Below, piece by piece: positions 1 through 5,727 of a DNA stretch of 10,758 nt (position 1 is its first letter; every line of letters begins with the position of its first letter). This DNA is from Clostridia bacterium (GTDB lineage Bacteria > Bacillota > Clostridia > Christensenellales > Aristaeellaceae), in the NCBI GenBank assembly GCA_017469605.1, contig JAFUGB010000179.1, positions 1 through 10,758 of the forward strand. Direction: 5' to 3'. Position numbers and translations under genes: made by a program. A model generated the notes under the pieces. The model was not told the origin of the DNA and made no database searches. It was given only the letters and a program-made list of their open reading frames with translations.

Positions 1-11
1 CCGTTGGCCAG

Positions 12-39
12 CCGAAAAATAAGTTTACTTATTTTTCGG
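12..39. repeat. Perfect 12-bp AT-rich inverted repeat (hairpin 1 of a cluster)
   Basis: Positions 12-23 (CCGAAAAATAAG) and 28-39 are exact reverse complements around a TTTA loop. Read on either strand this would fold into a 12-bp stem. The arms hold A/T runs, so it could be a bidirectional terminator for a gene to the left of the window. It could also be one module of the hairpin-rich intergenic element that continues to about 201. No gene adjoins it inside the window, so its role is not settled. Confidence 0.6.
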
Positions 40-57
40 TCTGTCCAGCGGGTTTTC

Positions 58-97
58 GCTGTGCGCTTTGCGCACAGCATGCGCGGCTTTGCCGCGC
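58..97. repeat. Two adjacent GC-rich hairpins with TTT loops
   Basis: Positions 58-66 (GCTGTGCGC) pair exactly with 70-78 around TTT. Three bases after the first hairpin begins a second one: 81-87 (GCGCGGC) pairs with 91-97, again around TTT. The same loop and the close spacing suggest a built structure, such as a REP-like intergenic repeat or structured RNA, rather than chance. The arms are too GC-rich, and the trailing T runs absent, for ordinary terminators. The family is not recognised. Confidence 0.55.
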
Positions 98-174
98 TGC
101 ACGGAAGCGGCGGCAGGCGTCCTTGCTTCTCTTTGTTTCAGTTGCATTTACGGCGACAAACGTAGCCCTTTCTG

Positions 175-201
175 GTTCTCTTTCGGGCTCCGAAAGAGAA
201 C
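175..201. repeat. Perfect 12-bp inverted repeat with GCT loop
   Basis: Positions 175-186 (GTTCTCTTTCGG) are the exact reverse complement of 190-201, with a 3-base loop GCT. It is the fourth perfect hairpin within about 200 bp and has no T tract after it on the plus strand. It fits a multi-hairpin intergenic element better than a simple terminator. The open frames that run through it on both strands are low-complexity (Arg/Ala/Ser/Pro-rich) and look like by-products of the repeat. Confidence 0.55.
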
Positions 202-288
202 GCCCCCGTTCGCATCCCTTCCCTGTCAATTTTGTGTTTTCAGATGGATTGCTTTCATCAGGTTTTCGTATGAATAACCCAATTTACA

Positions 289-317
289 AGGCCGGCTGCA
301 ATCAACGCAGCCGGCCT
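289..317 (-). terminator. Terminator-like hairpin downstream of the threonine-aldolase-like gene
   Basis: Positions 289-299 (AGGCCGGCTGC) and 307-317 form a perfect 11-bp GC-rich stem with a 7-base loop. It begins 45 bp past the stop codon of the minus-strand gene ending at 362. On the minus strand the stem is followed by TGTAAATT, a weak T tract, so intrinsic termination is plausible but may be inefficient. No plus-strand gene ends just before it. Confidence 0.55.
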
Positions 318-361
318 CAGCTTATCAAAAAAGTATTGGTTTTTGCCGGATGGCGCAGCGC

Positions 362-1396
362 TTATTCGGGCATGGCCTGGATGGCGTCAATGAGCCGCCG
401 CACGTTTTCTTCCCTGGTGGCCCAGCTGGTACATATCCGCATCACGTCATGGCCATCGTCCAGCTTTTGCCAGTGACTCAGCACAAAATCCCGCTCCAGG
501 AACGCGCGCTGGGCCCGCGTCAGGATGGGAAACTGCTGGTTGGAGGGCGAATCGATATACATTTTTACGCCCCGGGCGCACAGCGCGGCGCGGATGCGCG
601 CGGCCTGCGCCACAGCTTCGGCGGTGATGCGGCTGTACAGGCTGTCGGTGAACAGCACGTCAAATTGAATGCCCAGCAGCCGGCCCTTGGCCAGCATGCC
701 GCCCCGCTGCTTGATATGGTAGCGGAAATCCTTCTGCAGGGCGGGATCGGTGATCACGACGGCCTCGCCAAACAGCGCGCCGCATTTGGTGCCGCCGATA
801 TAGAAAACGTCACACAGCCGGGCCAGATCGGGCAGCGTTACCTCGCCCGCCGCCAGGCCGTAGCCCAGCCGCGCACCGTCCACAAACAGCGGCAGGCGGT
901 ATTTGCGGCAGGTTTCGCTCAGCGCGGTGAGCTCCGCCAATGTGTACAGGGTGCCCAGCTCGGTGGGATGGCTGATATAGACCATGCCGGGCTGGACAAC
1001 ATGCTCAAAGGTGCTTTCGGCATAGTGGCTTTCCACGGCCCGGGCTACCTGCTCCGCCGTGATCTTGCCCGCTTTTTGCGGCAGCCCCAGCACCTTGTGC
1101 CCAGTGGCCTCAACGGCGCCGGTTTCATGCACGTTGATATGGCCGGTGTCGGCGCACAGCGCGCCTTGATGGGGCCGCAGGATGGAGGCGATCACCGTGG
1201 CGTTGGCCTGGGTGCCGCCCACCAGGAAGTGCACGGCGGCATCGGGCGCCTGGCAGGCCGCGCGGATCTTTTGCCGGGCGCTTTCGCAGTAGGGGTCCTC
1301 GCCGTAGCCCACGGTTTGCTCCAGGTTGCTTTTCAGCATCAAATCCAGGATCGCCGGGTGGGCGCCTTCCACATAATCGCAGTCAAAACGGATCAT
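362..1396 (-). CDS. PLP-dependent threonine-aldolase-like / beta-eliminating lyase family protein
   Basis: A 344-residue fold-type I PLP enzyme, probably a cytosolic low-specificity threonine aldolase (L-threonine or allo-threonine to glycine and acetaldehyde) or a related beta-eliminating lyase. Visible landmarks: GGTQAN at 60-65 (phosphate-binding region), the HINVHETGA stretch at 86-94 whose His86 would stack on the cofactor, FVDGAR at 171-176 with Asp173 for the pyridine nitrogen, and GGTKCGA at 201-207 with Lys204 as the expected Schiff-base lysine. Length is normal for the family (about 340). The start ATG (1394-1396) has AAAGGAG seven bases upstream on the minus strand. It has its own promoter and is divergent from the transporter operon, so it is probably a separate unit. 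The motif around residues 142-151 (SHPTELGTLY) differs from the classical LtaE sequence, so the exact substrate is uncertain. Confidence 0.85.
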   Translation of the reverse strand: MIRFDCDYVEGAHPAILDLMLKSNLEQTVGYGEDPYCESARQKIRAACQAPDAAVHFLVGGTQANATVIASILRPHQGALCADTGHINVHETGAVEATGHKVLGLPQKAGKITAEQVARAVESHYAESTFEHVVQPGMVYISHPTELGTLYTLAELTALSETCRKYRLPLFVDGARLGYGLAAGEVTLPDLARLCDVFYIGGTKCGALFGEAVVITDPALQKDFRYHIKQRGGMLAKGRLLGIQFDVLFTDSLYSRITAEAVAQAARIRAALCARGVKMYIDSPSNQQFPILTRAQRAFLERDFVLSHWQKLDDGHDVMRICTSWATREENVRRLIDAIQAMPE

Positions 1397-1428
1397 GGTC
1401 CTGCTCCTTTATATTCAAAAATCGGTTT

Positions 1429-1457
1429 ATTATACCATTGATCAGGCGCGGAGACAA
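1429..1457 (-). promoter_or_regulatory. SigA-type promoter for the threonine-aldolase-like gene
   Basis: On the minus strand a perfect TATAAT -10 (1429-1434) is preceded by TGG, making it an extended -10. TTGTCT at 1452-1457 serves as the -35 (4 of 6 consensus bases) with exactly 17 bp between. The predicted start lies about 30 bases upstream of the ATG at 1396. Direct sequence match; not experimentally shown. Confidence 0.75.
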
Positions 1458-1542
1458 GAGAAAGACAAACGCGCGTCAATCACTGTGAATTGCGCGCCCA
1501 CAGCCCACAGCCAACCATTTGGAATAATTTTTCCCAAAAAGT

Positions 1543-1562
1543 CATGCTAAACGATTGACATA
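1543..1562. promoter_or_regulatory. Upstream LacI-type operator (O2) overlapping the -35
   Basis: This 20-bp site is centred on CG at 1552-1553. It matches the reverse complement of the downstream operator core (1621-1640) at 17 of 20 positions; the right half ACGATTGACATA is exact. The left half is degenerate (CT for TC). Its right half contains the TTGACA -35, so a bound repressor would block RNA polymerase. The centre lies 78 bp from that of the downstream site, which would allow looping by a dimer of dimers (inference). Confidence 0.7.
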
Positions 1563-1583
1563 TAAAATGGAACCTGCTATAAT
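1555..1583 (+). promoter_or_regulatory. Consensus SigA promoter of the transporter operon
   Basis: A perfect TTGACA -35 (1555-1560), a 17-bp spacer and a perfect TATAAT -10 (1578-1583) preceded by TGC (extended -10). Such a full-consensus promoter should be very strong when not repressed, which fits the two LacI-type operators beside it. Transcription should start near 1590, giving a leader of about 90 nt before the ATG at 1681. Confidence 0.88.
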
Positions 1584-1617
1584 GCATTCAAACGAACCCG
1601 GGGGTGCGTTGTATACG

Positions 1618-1643
1618 CAGTATGTCAATCGTTTGACATACTG
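1618..1643. promoter_or_regulatory. Perfect palindromic LacI-family operator (O1) in the 5' leader
   Basis: Positions 1618-1628 (CAGTATGTCAA) and 1633-1643 are exact reverse complements around TCGT, with a central CG step at 1630-1631. The core TCAATCGTTTGA fits the LacI-family pattern TnAAnCGnTTnA. The site spans about +29 to +54 from the predicted start, where bound repressor would act as a roadblock. The best candidate regulator is the LacI-family protein encoded at 5728-6720 in the same operon. A transcript hairpin is an alternative reading, but the LacI-type core and the related copy at the -35 favour an operator. Confidence 0.82.
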
Positions 1644-1667
1644 TGGAACGGCAAACCTCAATAAAGA

Positions 1668-1675
1668 AAGGAAGG
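1668..1675 (+). promoter_or_regulatory. Ribosome binding site that fixes the binding-protein start at 1681
   Basis: AAGGAAGG lies just upstream of ATG 1681 and directly before a classical signal peptide (MKK plus hydrophobic core). The in-frame ATG codons further up (from about 1567) lie in or before the promoter and operator and would put a non-secretory sequence ahead of the signal peptide, so 1681 is the correct start. Confidence 0.85.
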
Positions 1676-1680
1676 TCACC

Positions 1681-2949
1681 ATGAAAAAAATCCTGTCCCT
1701 TGTATTGGCGCTGGCTATGACGCTGAGCCTCGCCTCCATCGCGCTGGCTGAGCCCACCACCGTCACCGTATGGGCCACCGACGGCGCCGAAACCGTGGTA
1801 TATACCCAAATGTTTGAGGATTTCAACGCCACCCATACCGACGTGCAGGTGGATTTCCAGCCCTTCCCCCAGGATGAGCTGCTCAACAAGCTGAGCACCG
1901 CCGACGTGGTGGGCGACACCCCCGAAGTTATCATCATCGACGGCCTGCAGATCCCTTACTACCAGGATCTGGGCATGATCGCCTGCCTGGACGATTACAT
2001 CACCGAAGAAATGAAGACCGACGTGCTGCCCTCCGTATGGGCCGAGAACACCTACGACGGCAAGATCTACGGCGTGGCGCAGTTTGACAGCGGCATGGGC
2101 ATGTGGACCCGCAAGTCCGAGCTGGAAAAGCTGGGCGTGCGCATTCCCGAAACCTACAAGGATGCCTGGACCGTGGAAGAGTTTGAGGACATCCTGGCCA
2201 AGGCCAAGGAAGCCGGCTATGCCTATCCCCTGTACATCCGCCAGAACAAGGCCACCAGCCTGTACTTCACCTGGATGCCCATCATCGCCTCCTACGGCGG
2301 CGACTTCCTGAACCGTGACACCATGACCGCTGCCGGCGCGCTGGACAGCGAAGGCACCATCAAGGCCTATGACTGGATGAAGAAGATGATCGACGCCGGC
2401 TATGTCAACGCCGCCTGCGACTATGAGGATGCCTTCTTCGGCCGTGAGGAAGCGCTGTTCTCCATGCTGGGCCACTGGAAGTATTCCGATCATGTGGGCG
2501 CCTTCGGAGATGACGCTATCATCGTTCCCATGCCCGATTACGGCGGGGGCGTTTACACCTGCTCCGGCTCCACCGTGGTGGTCATGACCCAGAAGGCCGT
2601 TGATTCCGGCCTGGGCGATCAGGCTTGGACCGTGATTGACGCCATCATGAGCCCCGAATACATCCATATGGTCTGCGACGTGAACGGCGGCGTGCCCGCC
2701 CGCTCCTCCGTGATGGACACCATGGATCGCTGGCAGGTGGGCGGCCGCCTGTACCTGTACCGCGAACAGCTGGAAGCCGGCATTTCCTACCTGCGTCCCA
2801 TCACCCCCGCCCATGCCACCGTGTACAACGCGGTTGCCAGCGTGGTCACCGACATCCTGGCCGGCACCGGCGAGCCTGCCGATCTGCTGCATGCCGCCGC
2901 TGAGGAAGTGGATGAAATCATCTACGAGAACGGCTGGAATATCGAATAA
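1681..2949 (+). CDS. ABC importer extracellular solute-binding protein, family 1
   Basis: A 422-residue extracytoplasmic binding protein of the family 1 (MalE/UgpB-like) class, which captures a sugar-like solute and hands it to the two permeases encoded next. Residues 1-23 form a signal peptide (MKK, hydrophobic stretch 4-22, ALA just before Glu24). The mature start TVTVWATDG and the PEVIIIDGLQIPYYQDLGMIACLDDYI stretch at about 81-107 are typical of the class. No cysteine is present at the cleavage point; the first Cys is residue 102. It is therefore not a conventional lipoprotein, which is unusual for a Gram-positive binding protein. It is the first gene of the operon, directly behind the repressible promoter, and is followed by a hairpin that may raise its expression over that of the permeases. 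The ligand cannot be read from the sequence; the downstream enzymes suggest a phosphorylated or ester-bearing solute. Confidence 0.9.
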   Translation: MKKILSLVLALAMTLSLASIALAEPTTVTVWATDGAETVVYTQMFEDFNATHTDVQVDFQPFPQDELLNKLSTADVVGDTPEVIIIDGLQIPYYQDLGMIACLDDYITEEMKTDVLPSVWAENTYDGKIYGVAQFDSGMGMWTRKSELEKLGVRIPETYKDAWTVEEFEDILAKAKEAGYAYPLYIRQNKATSLYFTWMPIIASYGGDFLNRDTMTAAGALDSEGTIKAYDWMKKMIDAGYVNAACDYEDAFFGREEALFSMLGHWKYSDHVGAFGDDAIIVPMPDYGGGVYTCSGSTVVVMTQKAVDSGLGDQAWTVIDAIMSPEYIHMVCDVNGGVPARSSVMDTMDRWQVGGRLYLYREQLEAGISYLRPITPAHATVYNAVASVVTDILAGTGEPADLLHAAAEEVDEIIYENGWNIE

Positions 2950-2966
2950 AACAAAACGACTTCTTC

Positions 2967-3005
2967 GATGCCCGGCCGGCCTTCGGCCGGGCATCCTTCC
3001 TTATT
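2967..3005 (+). terminator. Intra-operon hairpin between binding protein and permeases (partial terminator or mRNA stabiliser)
   Basis: Positions 2967-2978 (GATGCCCGGCCG) and 2984-2995 form a perfect 12-bp stem with loop GCCTT, followed by CTTCCTTATT. The stem is strong but the T tract is interrupted, so read-through is expected. Hairpins placed just after a binding-protein gene commonly give more binding protein than permease, by partial termination or by protecting the upstream mRNA from 3' decay. No new promoter is evident before 3040, so the permeases probably depend on read-through. Confidence 0.65.
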
Positions 3006-3039
3006 ACGCTGCCGCGCTCACGCGGATAGGAGAAAAACC

Positions 3040-3957
3040 ATGAGTGAAGCCACCCTGCGCAAAACGGCCAACCGACGCAGCAAGCTGACCCGCTCTCAGG
3101 AGCGGGCGGCCTGGGCGATGTCCGCCCCGGCAATGATCCTCTTGTTTGTTTTTATGATCCTGCCCTTCTTTATGTCGGTGTTCTTCTCCTTTACCAGCCG
3201 TCAGCTGGTGGTCAATCCCAAACGGCCCACCGCCTTTGTGGGGCTGACCAACTACCAGAAGGTATTCACCGACAAGGTAAACCGGCAGGCATTCCTGAAC
3301 ACGCTGGAATACACGCTGATCCTGGTGCCCAGCGTGATGGTGCTGTCCACGCTGCTGGCCCTGCTGGTCAACCGCCAGGCAAAGGGCGTCACCGTTTTCC
3401 GGCTCATCTATTTCTCTCCCCAGGTGGTCACCATGACCGTTGTCACCGTGATCTGGAGCGCGTTCTTCTCCGGCATGGAGGACGGCCTGTTCAATATGAT
3501 CCTGCGAACCTTCGGCATCCCGGCCCAAAAGTGGCTGCAGGATCCCAAGCTGGCCATGCCCTGTATTGCGGTGATGTCCATCTGGCAATGCCTGGGCATG
3601 CAGATGATCATCGTGCTGGGCGGATTGCAGTTCATTCCCGAGGAGATATACGAAGCCGGCACCATTGACGGCTGCACCTCCTGGCAGGAGCTGATCTACA
3701 TCACCATTCCCCAGCTCAAAAACACCCTGGTGTACGTATTTATCTCCAATACCATTTACTCGCTGAAAATGTTCACCCAGGTATTCATGCTTACCCAGGG
3801 CGGCCCCAGCAATTCCACCACCACGCTGGTATACCAGATGTACGTGGAGGGCTTTACCAACAAGCGCGTGGGCCGCACCTCCGCCCTGGCGGTGGTGTTC
3901 TTCCTGATCGTGCTGGTGATCTCCCAGGTGCAGAATCGGATTACGGAGGACAAATAA
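3040..3957 (+). CDS. Sugar-type ABC importer permease (MalF/UgpA-like)
   Basis: A 305-residue inner-membrane permease of a family 1 carbohydrate or glycerophosphodiester-type importer. It has a basic cytoplasmic N terminus (residues 1-24), a first membrane segment at about 28-51, and further hydrophobic segments near 90-110, 122-143, 172-195 and 280-300. The EAA loop that docks the ATPase runs from Glu205 (EAGTIDG at 205-211) through the TIPQL stretch. The start at 3040 is chosen because TAGGAG precedes it by a normal distance; an in-frame ATG at 2968 lies inside the terminator-like hairpin and lacks a ribosome site. Its stop is one base from the start of the partner permease, which indicates translational coupling. 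The ATP-hydrolysing partner is not in this window. Confidence 0.9.
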   Translation: MSEATLRKTANRRSKLTRSQERAAWAMSAPAMILLFVFMILPFFMSVFFSFTSRQLVVNPKRPTAFVGLTNYQKVFTDKVNRQAFLNTLEYTLILVPSVMVLSTLLALLVNRQAKGVTVFRLIYFSPQVVTMTVVTVIWSAFFSGMEDGLFNMILRTFGIPAQKWLQDPKLAMPCIAVMSIWQCLGMQMIIVLGGLQFIPEEIYEAGTIDGCTSWQELIYITIPQLKNTLVYVFISNTIYSLKMFTQVFMLTQGGPSNSTTTLVYQMYVEGFTNKRVGRTSALAVVFFLIVLVISQVQNRITEDK

Positions 3958-3958
3958 T

Positions 3959-4813
3959 ATGGCAATGGCACAAAACAAAACCAAAAAGCACGTGACAAAC
4001 AGCCTGTTCTATGTGCTCTACGTGGCCGTGGCCATCCTGTTCCTGGCGCCGCTGCTGTTCCTGTTCATCTCCTCCCTGAAGGAAGAAACCCAGCTAATTT
4101 CGGACATGACCACCTTGAGGGCTTTTGTCCCTTATGGTAAAATGTCGCTGGATAACTATGCGCAGGTCTTTGAAAAGATGGATTTCCTGCACTACTTCCG
4201 CAATTCCGCCCTGAACGCCATCCTGCAGGTGGCGGTGGGACTGCTGCTCAACGGCATGATGGGCTATGCCCTGGGCCTGCTGGAATTCCGCGGCCGGAAA
4301 TTCCTGATATCCCTGATGATCTCGCTGACCATCATCCCCACCGAGGCCGTGGTGATCAACCGTTTCCTGGTGGCGGTCAACCTGGGCGTGGTCAACACCA
4401 TATGGGCGCTGGCGCTGCCCAATCTGGCCATTCCCATGTATATCTATCTGTTTTACCAGCATTTCCGCGGCATGCCCAAGGACCTGGTGGAAGCCGCCAT
4501 CATCGACGGCGAAAGCTATCCGGGCATTTTCTTTAAAATCATGACGCCCCTTTCCAAGCCCATCTACGCCACCGTGGCCATCATGTCCTTTATCCGTGCC
4601 TGGGGCGACCTGCTGTGGCCCACGCTGGTGGTGCGCGACAACACCTGGATGACCTTGCCCCAAAAGCTGCGCAGCCTGAATGACAACGTATACGTGTACT
4701 GGGGGCAGATCTTCGCCTTCAGCGCCATGGTAACGCTGCCGATATTGATTGTATTCCTGGCCTTCCAGAAGCAGTTTGTACAGTCGGTGGCAATGACGGG
4801 CATCAAGGGCTAA
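3959..4813 (+). CDS. Sugar-type ABC importer permease (MalG/UgpE-like)
   Basis: A 284-residue second permease that pairs with the preceding one to form the import channel. It has a short basic N terminus, a first membrane segment at about 17-39, and membrane segments near 84-108, 115-140, 145-166, 200-215 and 240-265. The EAA loop is clear at 178-184 (EAAIIDG) and continues to the KIMTPLSKP stretch. The C terminus ends MTGIKG; a conserved short tail ending in VKG/IKG is usual in MalG-type permeases. GGAGG at 3945-3949, inside the end of the previous gene, serves ATG 3959; a second ATG two codons later is also possible. Confidence 0.9.
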   Translation: MAMAQNKTKKHVTNSLFYVLYVAVAILFLAPLLFLFISSLKEETQLISDMTTLRAFVPYGKMSLDNYAQVFEKMDFLHYFRNSALNAILQVAVGLLLNGMMGYALGLLEFRGRKFLISLMISLTIIPTEAVVINRFLVAVNLGVVNTIWALALPNLAIPMYIYLFYQHFRGMPKDLVEAAIIDGESYPGIFFKIMTPLSKPIYATVAIMSFIRAWGDLLWPTLVVRDNTWMTLPQKLRSLNDNVYVYWGQIFAFSAMVTLPILIVFLAFQKQFVQSVAMTGIKG

Positions 4814-4852
4814 GGGAGGTTTAATTCAGTAAGAACAGGAGAATGATCCGGC

Positions 4853-5722
4853 ATGAAACTGACTTTTTTGGGTACAGGCGCGGGCGAAGGCTACCCCGGC
4901 TTCTGGTGTACCTGCCCGCACTGCGCCTATGCCCGGCAGCACGGCGGAAAAAATGTGCGCGGCTACAGCGCGGCCTCCATTGACGGCCAGGTGCTCCTGG
5001 ACTGCGGCCCCACGGCTTTTCCCAACGCCTCCCGGTTTGGCGTGGACCTGACGCAGGTGCATACGCTGCTGATGACCCATCCCCACGAGGACCACTTGCT
5101 GCCCCTGCAGCTTTTATGGCGGGCGGCCGACGATTCGGCCATGTCCCTGCCCTTTGAGAAAATGACCCAGCGCGGCGGCGCGCGCTTTACGCCCATCCAG
5201 CCGCTGCATGTGTACGGCAACAGCTTTACCCGGGAGGCATTCGCCCGGGCTTATTCCCCGGAGCTCATGGAAAAAAACCGCCTCACCTTTACCCTTGTGC
5301 ACGAGGGCGAAAGCTTTACCAGCCACGGCTACCGCGTCACCCCCGTGCGGGGCAACCACGTAAAGCCCGGGTTTGCCCACAGCTATATCATTGAAAAGGA
5401 CGGCCGCTCCCTGCTTTATGCCCTGGACAGCGGCAGCTTTGATGCGGACCAGATGGCGCTGCTGGCCGAACACACGTACAATCTGGTGGTCATGGAAGGC
5501 ACCTACGGCATCAATGACGCCGGGGATATGAACCATATGTCCCTGAAACGCAATCTGGCCATGCTGGATTTCTTCCGGCAAAAGGGCTGCTGCGCGCCCG
5601 ATTTCCGCTTCTATCTTACCCATATGTCGCCCCATTGGTGCCCGCCCCACGACCAGTATGAACCCGCCGTCAGCGGCTTGGGCCTCAGCGTGGCCTGGGA
5701 TGGCCTGGAAATTGAGGTTTAA
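4853..5722 (+). CDS. MBL-fold metal-dependent hydrolase, PhnP-like
   Basis: A 289-residue metallo-beta-lactamase-fold protein, probably a cytosolic phosphodiesterase acting on a cyclic or small phosphodiester. The N terminus LGTGAGEGYPGFWCTCPHC resembles PhnP. It carries a CxCxxC set (Cys19, Cys21, Cys24) where PhnP holds an extra structural zinc. The catalytic metal motif is HPHEDH (His76, His78, Asp80, His81), with likely further ligands His169 (GNH), Asp192 (LDSG) and His257 (LTHMS). PhnP opens 5-phosphoribosyl 1,2-cyclic phosphate; the rest of the C-P lyase pathway is absent here, so the substrate may differ. The start is supported by AGGAGA at 4837-4842. A second, unused-looking GGGAGG lies at 4814-4819, directly after the permease stop. 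The gap to the permease is 39 bp and to the repressor gene only 5 bp, so it belongs to the operon. Confidence 0.83.
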   Translation: MKLTFLGTGAGEGYPGFWCTCPHCAYARQHGGKNVRGYSAASIDGQVLLDCGPTAFPNASRFGVDLTQVHTLLMTHPHEDHLLPLQLLWRAADDSAMSLPFEKMTQRGGARFTPIQPLHVYGNSFTREAFARAYSPELMEKNRLTFTLVHEGESFTSHGYRVTPVRGNHVKPGFAHSYIIEKDGRSLLYALDSGSFDADQMALLAEHTYNLVVMEGTYGINDAGDMNHMSLKRNLAMLDFFRQKGCCAPDFRFYLTHMSPHWCPPHDQYEPAVSGLGLSVAWDGLEIEV

Positions 5723-5727
5723 CCGGT

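Noticed and set aside
12..97. Hairpin series as a possible CRISPR array
   Set aside because: The repeats differ in sequence and length and there are no equal-sized spacers or cas genes.
29..229. Small Arg/Ala/Ser-rich open frame on the minus strand, and two overlapping plus-strand frames up to 476
   Set aside because: They run through the hairpin cluster, have low-complexity composition and no convincing ribosome site, and one runs into the antisense of the aldolase gene.
350..1441. Long plus-strand open frame opposite the threonine-aldolase-like gene
   Set aside because: His/Gly/Ala-rich translation with no family motifs; a mirror frame of a GC-rich gene, while the minus strand shows clear PLP motifs and a promoter.
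1605..1619. Short inverted repeat TGCGT/ACGCA in the leader
   Set aside because: Only five base pairs, overlaps the edge of the LacI-type operator and could easily arise by chance.
1588..2994. 468-codon minus-strand open frame opposite the binding protein
   Set aside because: His/Gly/Val-rich mirror translation without motifs; it also crosses the operon leader and terminator-like hairpin.
4814..4852. Extra GGGAGG after the permease stop as a sign of a tiny gene
   Set aside because: No start codon at a suitable distance opens a frame of meaningful length; the real start at 4853 has its own AGGAGA.
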